From contig BSDZ01000013.1 of the NCBI GenBank assembly GCA_030268105.1, positions 107,001-171,000 of the forward strand: DNA of 64,000 bases, in the 5' to 3' direction. The stretch is from Volvox africanus (lineage: Eukaryota > Chlorophyta > Chlorophyceae > Chlamydomonadales > Volvocaceae). Positions 36,190 to 58,500 of this stretch are shown piece after piece. The translations under genes were made by a program, and so were the position numbers. Position 1 is the stretch's first letter. Each line of letters starts with the position of its first letter. The notes below the pieces were generated by a model, which made no database searches, was not told the origin of the DNA, and was given only the letters and a program-made list of their open reading frames with translations.

Positions 36190-38171
36190 AGGGGATAAGG
36201 GGCCGACGGCGAAAAAAAACTAAAAAAAACTAAAAAAACTAAGGTGCCAACAATCAGCAAAGAACATCTTTCAAAAATTGTAACTGGTTTCTTATCAGAT
36301 CAGCGCGCATTAGGCATAGGATGCTTCTCGGAATGGAGCGTGACAATGCAACAGTACCTAACGCGACGATGACTCTCAACTGCGGGAATGGGAGCGGACG
36401 GTAAGCAGTACAGCTAGTGGTACGGGTACGCGCCGCCAACGTTCTTCCAACGTTTCCGTGGATCAGCTGAAATTCATTTCCCAAAGCGTCGAAAATATAT
36501 ATCCCAAAGCGTCCATGATGATAGATGCTGTCGTCAAATACAGTGTCAAGCACAGCATGCGGTTGGAGGAGTGGGCCAAGGAGAAGCGAAAACATGCCCA
36601 GCATATTGACCAGGAGTTGCAAGCCCAACTCTGGCAGTTGCATGCAAGAACGTAGCTTGCAGGCAAGCAGAGCGGCAGTTATTAGGGGCACCTATGAGTT
36701 TTGACAGTTTGCGTGCTAGTGGGGTTGCATGATTCTGTGTAGTTTGTGTTGTATCTCTGTTGTGTCCGCCTACAGAGGCCCAATAAGAACATGAACATAC
36801 ACGGTCCATCCTGACACTACCCAAAGATATCAGGATACTAATCAGGATACTACTGTTTGAAATCGACTGCTAACATGCAGTGGCTTAACATGCAGTTAGC
36901 AGTGGCTGGGTGAAGTATTGCCATTTGTTTTGAGATCTGCATGAATTTCAAGTTTGGAGGGTTTTAAACTGGCAGAGGCAGTGCCAGCGGCACCGTTGCC
37001 ACCGCCAGGGGTGCAGGTAGCGACCCTAGACTCTGTTGTAGCCTGCTGCGTTCTGTTAGTATCACGATAACTATTTTGTTTACATTTTATCAGGTGTTTC
37101 ATTTTTGTGATTTTCGCCTTTATGTGCACTCTTTCGCACCATGCCGTCTAAAAAAATAACTGTGCAGGCTGGTGAGATCTTATGGCGAGCTGCGTCCGCG
37201 GCAGAATCAGGGAATGCACAGTATGCTATAATGAGATAAGGCATTTCAGCCTTGATATATTTCGTGGGCACTACAGGCTACGCACACAAGATGTCTCCGT
37301 TTGCCAGTCGAACACTGGTTTCGGAGCTCGTTCGTCCGCAGGTTAGGAGCCATATCACGCAGGTTAGCAGCCATATCACGCAGCACAGGTTCGCCCTCAT
37401 TGGTGCTCCGGAGGACATCTTCCTGGGAGGATGTCCCGAGAACGCCAGCGAGCCCACCCAGCTGGACGACAGATGCGATTCGGTTTCGGATAACGAGGGA
37501 TACCTATGCGGGCTGTGAGGGTCACATAGTATCAAACAGAGGGCTTGTCGTAAAGGTGTTGGAGGCATCAATTGAGTTGAGGGACATTCCACTGACGACG
37601 TAAAACACGCCCTGTCAGCGTTCTCTTTGAAAACCCTAAACGCAGCCGAACGGTCGCAACTGACAGTTCGTTGGGCCAAAGGTTGCAACACATAGAATAT
37701 AAATATGTAGGTTCATTGCAAATTTGGATTGCTACAAGTGACATACTTGTATTTATGAATGTGTCTAGGTGAACTGGGGGGTTAGTGAACGGCGCATATC
37801 TCCTTGATTGTCCCTTCCAATGACAGCGACACACCCTCAGCATACGACAGCCCGATCGGCGCGCTCTGTTCTGTCCCATACGTTTCTGCGGCTGTCGTCA
37901 TGAGTGCAAGCAAGGCCCAGCCGCTGTCCTTCCCACAAGACGCTACATCCCCGATATAACTTGACAATCGGTGTGATGGGTTCTCGTCCGGATCGTGAGC
38001 ATCCGGCCAGATACGGCTGCCCCCGCTGCAGGAGTATTTTGCCCAAGCCAGCAGCCCACACCACCTGCCACTTGTCGCCATCGGATTTCAGACCGAAGCA
38101 GCTGCGGCGACGGCGACGGCGAGACAGCTCTTATGGCGGGTTGCACAGCCCGCGGTGACACGTGTGCCACC
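36190..38171. other. Region between RBCS copy 2 arm and the HRGP gene, orphan reading frames only
   Basis: About 2 kb without a recognisable gene. Three frames look more protein-like than background: plus 36362-36655 (see separate entry), plus 37291-37518 (75 codons from an ATG, containing two tandem SHITQ units from a duplicated 21-bp sequence at 37342-37383), and minus 38081-37782 (99 codons from an ATG). None matches a family I know. They may be exon remnants. Confidence 0.35.
36362..36655 (+). CDS. Orphan open frame, possible exon or gene remnant
   Basis: 97 codons open between a stop at 36359 and a stop at 36653, without an ATG near its beginning. The translation is hydrophilic and helix-like at its end (EEWAKEKRKHAQHIDQELQA), unlike chance frames of GC-rich DNA. 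No acceptor in phase is obvious upstream. It could be the last exon of an unrecognised gene or a fragment of a mobile element protein. I do not recognise the family. Confidence 0.25.
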   Translation, partial: RDDDSQLREWERTVSSTASGTGTRRQRSSNVSVDQLKFISQSVENIYPKASMMIDAVVKYSVKHSMRLEEWAKEKRKHAQHIDQELQAQLWQLHART

Positions 38172-38317
38172 ATGCGTGAAACGCTCTGGGTGCTTTTATT
38201 ATCTGCCGCCGTTTTTTCAAGTGGAAAAGGTAATATTAATTTTAGACACGCAGAGGGGGGATTCACGGGAGATGTTGCGGCTGAAGTGGGTAAGCCGTGT
38301 ACACACACACACACACA

Positions 38318-38355
<38 letters not shown>

Positions 38356-40709
38356 TACGTGCACATGGCCGGGCGGGAGGTCTTACCCCAGTGACGGCAC
38401 ATCGAAGGAGGGACGGACTCTGAAAGGTGATGGCTGCCGGTCTCTTCACACCCTCTGTATACACACTAAAGTACTTTACGACCCTAAGGTTCCGCCCTAC
38501 GTTGTGACGCGTCCTTCATAGCCGACAGGTTCCTAGCATCCACTTAGCCTGTCCGGCCCTCCCCCCCCTTCTGGGTTGTCGGATAAAATGTCCCCCCCCC
38601 CCTCACACACACACAGGTGTCAATTCACAAATCATCGACATGGATGGGTGGCACAACCAGGAGAACGATAAGGGCCACAAGTTTGAGCTGGTCGTGTCCC
38701 TCACCTCGTCCCCACCGCCATCACCATCGCCATCACCACCGCCACCGCCACCGCCGCCATTTTCCCCTCCGCCGTCGCCACCAACCCCACCGCCTTCTCC
38801 TCCTCACTTTCCCCCACCACTTCAGCCCTTTCCTCCCCGCCCCCTTTCACCGCTTCCGCCGTCTCCTCGTCCTCCTCCGCCGCCAGCGCCGCCGGCACCG
38901 CCATCTTCCCTACCGCCTCCATCCCCCTTCCCGCCGTCCCCCCCTCCTCCGTCCCCATACCCGCCTTCTCCGCCCCCGCCGGCGCCCCCCCCTCCATCTC
39001 CATCTCCTCCTCCGTCTCTTTCAACTCCCTCGCGGCCTTCCCCTGACGGGTTACAAGGGAGGAGGCTGCTCGATTACAGCTCCGGCCTCTCCATCAATGC
39101 CCCGGCTGCCTCGTCGTCTCCTCCACCGCCCACTTCATATCAACTGCCCCTGCCACCATCGCCATCTCCTCCGTCGCCCTCACCCCCGAGCCCTCCTCCG
39201 CCGCCTTCTCCTCCGTCTCCGCAGCCACCCTCCCCACTGCCACCATCTCCATCACCACCCTCCCCGCCGCTACCGCCCCCACCTTCACCCCCGCCACCGT
39301 CACCGCCGCCTCCATTACCACCTCCCCCTTCGCCACCTCCACCGTCTCCACCCCCGCCATCCCCGCCCCCACCGTCTCCTCCCCCACCCTCCCCAGCAAC
39401 ACCGTCACTACCCTCACTGCCTCCAGAATCCCCACTTCCTCAATGGTTACCTCCGCCACCGCCGCCGCCGCCACCATTCTCTGTGCGTATCACTGTGTGC
39501 GACCCTCCGTCCTGTTGTGCTTAGCCTGTGCTACCTGTAGCTTGATGCCAAGTAGGGGCCGCCGATTCAGATGATGCAAATTGGGTGTATCTACCCCGGA
39601 CACCGGACACCGGGGCGATATCCAGGAAATGACGCCATCAAGGGGCAGTACGGGATGTTGCGTCGACTGCTTGCCTCGATAATAGAGATTATCATCGCAT
39701 GAAGTTGGTTGTGTCGTACAAAGCGGTTGATAACGCTGCCTGCCTTTACATATTTGCCCAATACAGATACCACCTCCGCCCCCACCTCCGCCTCCACCGA
39801 TCAGCCCGCCGCCCCCACCTCCGCCCCCGGGTAAGCCTTTACGCATTCGCGGGAGTACAGAGATGAGCATTAGCCCGCTGAGGGAGAGCTGCCGTGCATC
39901 GAACGTACCTATTTAGGTTACCCTCGCCTTTGTAGGTGAATCCAATACCCTTCATGGACAACCGAGGCTAGATACGATGCAGACGTGCATAGGGCCCATG
40001 CAATGCGCGAGTAGGAGCCTTGAGAGATAACGATCGTGAATCCATGACATTGCCTCGCCGATAGAATGTCGTCTGCAACACGTGCCCTCAAGCAGGGAGA
40101 CAGTTTCAAGCATATAAATACAAGAAGTATGTATATATCGTCTCCACAAACAAGTACGCATACAATGAAGCCGCCAGGTTTTGCTACTCGAGGGGCTACA
40201 GCTTGGTGCCGTACAAAGGCATAGAACACAAAGGTGTGGGTCATCTGTCTGTGTGCGTGCGCGCGTGTGTGTCGTCCCCGCTGACTGCGTAGGGCCCAAG
40301 CCCCAATGGACCAGATGAGCATATGGGCATATGGGCAAATGACCGGTGCCGGTTGCGCGCAAGATGGCCACATCACCATTGCAGGGCACAAGGGTGGCTG
40401 TACGACACCCCCTACTGGGTGGGTGGCTGCACGAACCCCTCCACCACAGGGTGGCTGTACGACACCTCCCCACCCCCCCACACACAGGGTAGTTCAGCTC
40501 TTAGCGGATTGTAATCCCCTGGCGAATATGGGCCCACAATCCCCGCAGAGGTTACGGGAGTGCTGTGCTACAACAGCGGACAAGGCTGCTGGATCTCCGA
40601 GAGGCAGGGAAATTACTGCGCCTTCATCGATCCAATGGGAAATGGCGGGCCGTACGCCCGGCCTTGTGCTGAAGAGCAATACGTCATCTGCTACCGACAA
40701 AGTCCTTGA
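38172..40709 (+). CDS. Secreted hydroxyproline-rich glycoprotein with Cys-rich, C-type-lectin-like tail
   Basis: Probable extracellular matrix or cell-wall protein. Exons: 38172-38289, 38617-39482, 39767-39830, 40549-40709; phases close at 402 aa. The start ATG gives a good signal peptide (RETLWVLLLSAAVF). A short domain of about 50 residues follows (DMDGWHNQENDKGHKFELVV) that I cannot name. From about residue 66 there is a rod of Pro with Ser: SPPPSPSP, PPSPP and poly-Pro blocks, interrupted once near 180-205. Such blocks are hydroxylated and glycosylated in volvocine wall proteins. Exon 3 encodes 21 more Pro-rich residues. The last 53 residues contain five Cys (CYNSGQGCW, NYCAFIDP, PCAEEQYVICYR), resembling the C-terminal half of a C-type lectin domain. 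Pherophorin is an alternative family, but its Cys pattern is not seen. Upstream exons cannot be excluded. Confidence 0.75.
38301..38352 (+). repeat. CA dinucleotide microsatellite in HRGP intron 1
   Basis: About 25 CA units, beginning about 11 bases after the donor at 38290. A second short CA run precedes the acceptor at 38616. Confidence 0.95.
39483..39766 (+). other. HRGP intron 2
   Basis: 284-base intron, with donor GTGCGT after the codon ending at 39482 and acceptor ATACAG at 39766. Both flanking exons encode proline runs in the same phase, which supports this intron rather than the stop codon at 39522. Confidence 0.75.
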
Positions 40710-41202
40710 GCAACGAGGAGCAACGAGGAGCCAGGGCATCAGCCTTGAACGCTGTTTGGAACGCGGAGTCGCTGGACCAATACAAATGCCTTGACGGAGA
40801 AACAACATGAGGAAATGAGGCGGGGGTTGTTGAGAAGCTGAATTGCCTTCTGGGCTCCCAGCCTGCGCGCGTGCCGGTCAATGGAATAGCTGAAGTATCC
40901 CCTATCTAACCTTTGACAGTACATCCAAGGCATATCAGCTGCAGCGATACTGTGTTTTATAAATTTGTCTGCGACAATACAGATATCACCTCCCTTGATG
41001 TAATTCGATGCTTCCAGTCGACCAGCCACGTAAATTGCTTCTTTGATAGATAGATAGATACAGCGCACACGATCGCTTTGTGATCCAGCATTTACTTGGT
41101 TAAGGTAATTGGGCGATGTATTTATTTGACCTGGTGAGGAAGCGGGATCATCGGTATGGACTCGCCTCGTAAGGCCCCTTTGTCAATGCATGTGTACACA
41201 AA

Positions 41203-41207
41203 TGTAA
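41203..41207 (+). terminator. Candidate poly(A) signal of the HRGP gene
   Basis: TGTAA about 495 bases after the HRGP stop codon; no earlier copy was found. Confidence 0.35.
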
Positions 41208-41461
41208 GATGCTGTACATTTAACGCAAACAAACTACCCACCAAGTCAGGAACCGCCAGGATTAGGTCACACGCAATAGACGTTTGTGCCTGAATTGCAA
41301 ACGCCTGGACGAATCCACTATTTCTATAATACTTCACGCATCTACGACATACCCAAACACTGCAACCTTCCCGAAAACAAAAAAACACAGCAAGCTGCCA
41401 GCCGGCCGTACTGATGAAACATGTCATGTTATAACTAACGGCATGATGCACGCTTGCGTGC

Positions 41462-41466
41462 TTACA
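41462..41466 (-). terminator. Candidate poly(A) signal of the radical SAM gene
   Basis: TGTAA on the minus strand about 530 bases after the stop codon; the closest copy I found. Confidence 0.3.
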
Positions 41467-41997
41467 GCAAGCCGTTTGCCGTATTTATTACTTTTTTGTT
41501 CGGGGAGCTATCGCAACTTGCACGACTAAACTTTGAAAACGTCACACCATAACCGCTGTGTCGTCCCTGGCTGCCCTGTGCTCGAGTCCAACTGCCCACG
41601 GGCCCTGTCCGAAGTGCTTCTTCAGAGCCACGTGGCCCTCCCAGCGCAGCAAGCTCCTCAGGATTTGCTGCTGGGTATCAGATACTGCTGCAGGCGATGG
41701 TTTGAGAAGATTGATGGCGGATCTGCACGGCAGGCGGGTGTGTTGATAACACACGCAACAATTACTATGAACGACGAGTAAATCCTAATCATGCACATGT
41801 AGTCAGCAGTAATGGCTGCCTATCTCACTATCACAATATACCAGGAAGCTGAATGAACTCCCGGAGTAGCTACCGGCACAAAAAGTTCACATCACTCCTG
41901 AATGGACACTGACGCTGCACTTTCGATCAATCCCCGTCTCGCTGCCTTTTGATTTAAAGCTGGCTGTTTGCATGCTACACCCTTGCTCATCAGCTCA

Positions 41998-54126
<12,129 letters not shown>

Positions 54127-55591
54127 CGCAACAAGGGCTGATTTCGGGAAGGGATACGTTGGCCCTTTACATGCCGGCCGGCCACCTGCAGTCCAGCGGG
54201 ATTTCGTGGATATCTGTGGAGCCGCGTTTGCTGAAGCGCAGGGGACCGTTACTCGTGAATCCCGAAAAAAGGTATGAGGAATCTGACATGCCACGGGAAT
54301 TGATCAAAGAAGCAAGACTTTGCGGCGGCTTATGTCAATTGTGGTCAGCTCCGGCTGTCATTTAATGCCAAGCAAGCAATTCGAAAAGAATATAAAAAAG
54401 GTCTTTCCGATACATGATCAATAACTAATTACGATAATTCAGCGCTAACTACCATATCTGTGAGATATTGCCTTGCCCAACGGGGTGGAAATACCTTTAT
54501 ATAATCCTCGATGCTTAAGGGTAAGGGTTTATTATGATGAAAGCCTTCTCAAAAGTTGTGGATACAGGAATAAGATGCTGATACACTGCTATAGAATTAG
54601 GAAAGGCACTGCGATAGCATTCGTACGCACACCAACCGAGCATTCGCTGAAGGATTTGCTGACTTATAATCTGCCGGTAACTCGCAAAACATGTATGGCC
54701 TCGTGGACTGGTACAATATTATAGTATTGAGCAGTATAGCGCAAAACCTTCGCACACCCCGTCCCACCAGGGCCAACCCATCACGCTACTGCACAGGAAC
54801 GTGACATAATCGAGCACAATCCCATATTCTATTATTTTGTTGTTGGGATCCCAGATTGTATGAGTACGACGCAATTCAAAACTTTAGCCGTTGCGGCAGC
54901 TTGAAGGAGGACGGCACAAGCAAGCCCGGTATAGGATTTGTTTATTTGCTATCCGATTAATACATACGTGGACGTTTGTTCCATTTGTCCTTCCGGACGG
55001 AAAGTGGGCCTTATTCCCATGCACCTAGCTGGTGGCTTTTGGAAACGGGGCAGTGTAGCCAGGTGTTGCCCGACGGATCGTGCCTGGGGCCCAGTGCATA
55101 GCGCAAGTATTATATTGCTGAACACGGCACAAAATATGCCTCAAATTGATTTGCCGCTAGCTGGTGCGCTTACAACATCTCGGTTTCATCGGGAGAGGGG
55201 CTTGACTGGGCGTGAATGAATGCAAATGGAGTTCGGACACCGTTTTCATCCCAGAGTTAATAAAAAGAATTTGTTAAGGTCAAAAAACTTCTGAATGTAC
55301 AATAGCGTAAGAGGATAACCAACAACACGTACATTAGTTTGCAATATATATCCGCTTGGGGAAAAATCTGTTTAGATGTAAACAAAAATATTGTGTGTAA
55401 GAATCTTGTGTTTTGCCGTGCTATTAACTAATATTTGGTAGATGTCTGTGTGGGCAGCCGTTTGGCTTCGGAGCGCAAAAGAACAGTCGGACCATGAGGA
55501 TGTGTGTGAGGTATCGATGGAACCTAGAAGGATCAACATATACTGACACTGAAGCGCTCCTTTAGTTTACTGTATTTCTCATCCTCATGCA
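54127..55591. promoter_or_regulatory. Divergent intergenic region between the radical SAM gene and ATG1
   Basis: About 1.46 kb that turns AT-rich beyond 54300. The reading frame of the radical SAM exon continues open to about 54294 but without an ATG. Both promoters lie here. No clear TATA box or shared element was seen. Short frames (for example 54473-54724) lack an ATG and look like chance. Confidence 0.4.
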
Positions 55592-58500
55592 ATGGCACAC
55601 AGCCAAGCCCATAGGAGGACCATTGGCAACTGGGAAATACAGGAGGTGGTCGGGTCGGGTTCCTTTGCAATTGTATGGAGAGCTCGCCACGTTACATCAG
55701 GCGCACTGGCGGCCGTGAAGGAAATCCTTTCAGACCGTCTCAATAAGAAACTTCATGAATCGCTGGAGTCGGAAATTGCTGTTCTTCAAAGACTAAAGCA
55801 CGCAAATATCGTGGGTCTTTTGGACTTGCACAAGGTGCGGATAGGAGCTGCGCGTGCTTTGGTCTAGCGTGAGTCTTTCGCAACACGTCAGCGATATGAA
55901 GACTATATCATCCTCTTGATAGACGCTAGAAGGTTATAAATAATGTTTGCTTTTGAAAGTTGCGGGTTACTGATGTTCCTCTGCCTGGAGGGTGCAAGGA
56001 TTTTCCCCTCCAAGGATGTCAATCTTGCGAAACGGTAGGTAGGCCCAATTACCTTAACCACTTTTTCTGTCTCTTTTTCCTAGGAGCCTGGGAAGATATT
56101 CCTCGTTCTGGAGTACTGCGCAGGCAAGTGGCAGGGATGAAAAACGCGCGGGTCGCAATCGGAACGAGGTGGGCCTTTAATGGCATGAACCGCCATGGCA
56201 TGAATTGTCAAAATTTCCATGTCTACAACCCAGGTCTCTCTAGCTTTGCCCATGTGCACCTCGAAGCTTTAGTAACCATGCCTATCCAGCCAGCCCCCAT
56301 CATCTTCAATATTAGCACAGCTTCATGTCCTGCAAACTATGCTTTTGAATGCTCTGCGACGTGCGAAGGCGGTGATCTGGCCCAGCATCTGCGCCAACGA
56401 GGTCCTGTCAGCGAGGCCTCATGCCGCTACCTCTTGAGGCAACTGGCGGAGGGGCTGAAGGTGCTCCGGCAGCATAACGTCATTCATGTAAGTGCTGTCC
56501 CTTCTTAGCCCCTTCTCTCTGGGCCCCAGTGGCTCCCTTGTAGCTTTTGGTCCCCGCAGCTCTCAGGGTCCCTGATTTCATCACGCCAAAGTTGGGGAAA
56601 GGTGTTTGCTAGGGAGTTCAGCTTCACCTGGGGCTGCAAGTGACGTGAGGCTGTGTGCACTTATATCGCTTGGAGAAATGCAACTGGAATAGTGCGCGGA
56701 CATTGCAAACTACCTAACGCAGCAGGTGTTTGGGTTGCAGTGCATCATCCCCTCCGGCTCAGGATCAGACACCTCCTGCTGCTGGCCCGGTGATTCCCGC
56801 AGCGCGATCTGAAGCCCCAAAATCTGCTGCTGTCGGACACTGGCCCCTCACCCACACTTAAGATTGCGGACTTTGGCTTTGCGCGGTCGCTGCAACCCGC
56901 AGGTGCGGGATCTTGAGAGCGGGATGGTTGCGGGTTCTTTTGGCTGCGCAGGTCGCTGCGGTTTTAACACCTAGGAAAATGTGGACGGGTTAACCCGGGT
57001 AAGGGCATAGAAAGGCCCGCAAATCCTTGCGTCTTTCTCCTTCCCCGTATTGAAGAGCCAGGTGCGAGCAGTGCTTGCTTTTCACGGGAGGTGTCACCTT
57101 AATGACCCTTACTCCAACCTCCCTTATCACCACGCCATATGTTCAAAGTTTCCGTTTATCCGCCCTCCTGCGTTCAACGTGGCCCCCTACCGATCGCTCA
57201 GGCCTGGCAGAGACCCTGTGCGGCAGTCCCCTCTACATGGCTCCAGGTGTGCGTTGCGAATCGGGATTTTTAAAATGGACAGGGGGGTCTGAAGAACGGA
57301 AATTAGCTTTCCTGGATCTGGGCCGTCTGGGTTCGATAGATTATGCATATGCAAGCTCCCGGTGTTTGCGCGCATGTGACCGAACAGTGTTTCGTGGCGG
57401 CTGCGATCCTTAATGCCATGTCTGTGCATGCATGTGTCTCCATGCGCATGCCTCTTCGCTCCATGTGGCCTTTTCTCCCTATTATGTGGCTTCAGAGGTG
57501 CTCCAGCTGCACCGCTATGACGCGAAGGCGGATTTGTGGAGTGTGGGCACCATCCTGTTTGAGCTGCTAACGGGTGGGTGGGTTGCGGACATACCCTAAG
57601 CGTGTGAACCCGTCACGGCATCAGGACCCGTTCAGAGGGAAATCCCTGACCAGCCGGGAACTGCGGTGGTGCTGTGAGGGGCGGTTGGCATTGAAATATG
57701 CTTCAAGTGGGCTCCACCTTTCCACCGTGCCGCTGTACGCATGTATGCGTGTATGTGTTGGACGTACATGCCTTACTTAACACACAGCCATTCCACGCAG
57801 TCAGCATGTCCATGGAAAATGTAGCCTAGATGATGATGCTACGGCCCTTAACGCTGACCAAGCTAAGGATACTCGCCCTGTTTGCTAAGCTAGTCTTAGG
57901 GTGTTAGGTAAAGCTGAATTACTTAAATATATGCATGTCATTACAACGCCCATCTAACGTTTCAAAACGAATCTCCAGCTACATATCAACACACCCAGGC
58001 GATGCATCTCTTGGCTGGTGTACCCTGACCATCTGGTAGTGTGTTCTTAAGGTTTTAGTGTGCTTGTTGCCCCTGTGGTCGATAAGGCCCTCCCCGTTGC
58101 GTCCACCCTTCTCCGTCCGTGCCCTTGCCCCGTGCCGCTGCATGAGCCTTAACCCTCCCGCACCTCCTGTCCCTGGTGGGTGGATGTCTTCAGGCAAGCC
58201 GCCTTTCAACGGCGTCAATCACCTGCAGCTGATTCAGAACATTGAGAGGGGGGACGCAGTGCTGCCGGAGCACGTTGCCAGGAGTTTGTCTCCGGGCTGC
58301 AGGTACCTAGTGGGTACGGTTTGCTGCTGTGGGAAGGGAGGGAGGGTCCTAATCCTGGTGTTATCGGTTGTGATTGTACCCCGGTTATGGGCTCTAGCCA
58401 CATTGTCGTGGTGGGATTCAGACGCTGATTGCGATTTGGAGGAACGTGCAAATGCCGCGCGGTGAGTAGGCGCCACTTACTGCGTAGGGATTGCCCAGCA

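Larger units (their letters stand above)
40710..41997. other. Convergent 3' region between the HRGP and radical SAM genes
   Basis: About 1.3 kb. TGTAA on the plus strand at 41203-41207 could end the HRGP transcript, and its complement at 41462-41466 could end the radical SAM transcript. A minus-strand frame at 41754-41542 has no family match and lies beyond the radical SAM stop; I treat it as untranslated. Confidence 0.45.

Noticed and set aside
38701..39477. Long antisense and alternative frames opposite the proline-rich exon
   Set aside because: They are shadows of the repetitive CCN codons. The sense frame has a signal peptide, splice sites and typical wall-protein motifs.
41542..41754. 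Extra C-terminal exon of the radical SAM gene
   Set aside because: DUF2344 is complete at the exon ending with the stop at 41998, and no donor bypasses that stop.
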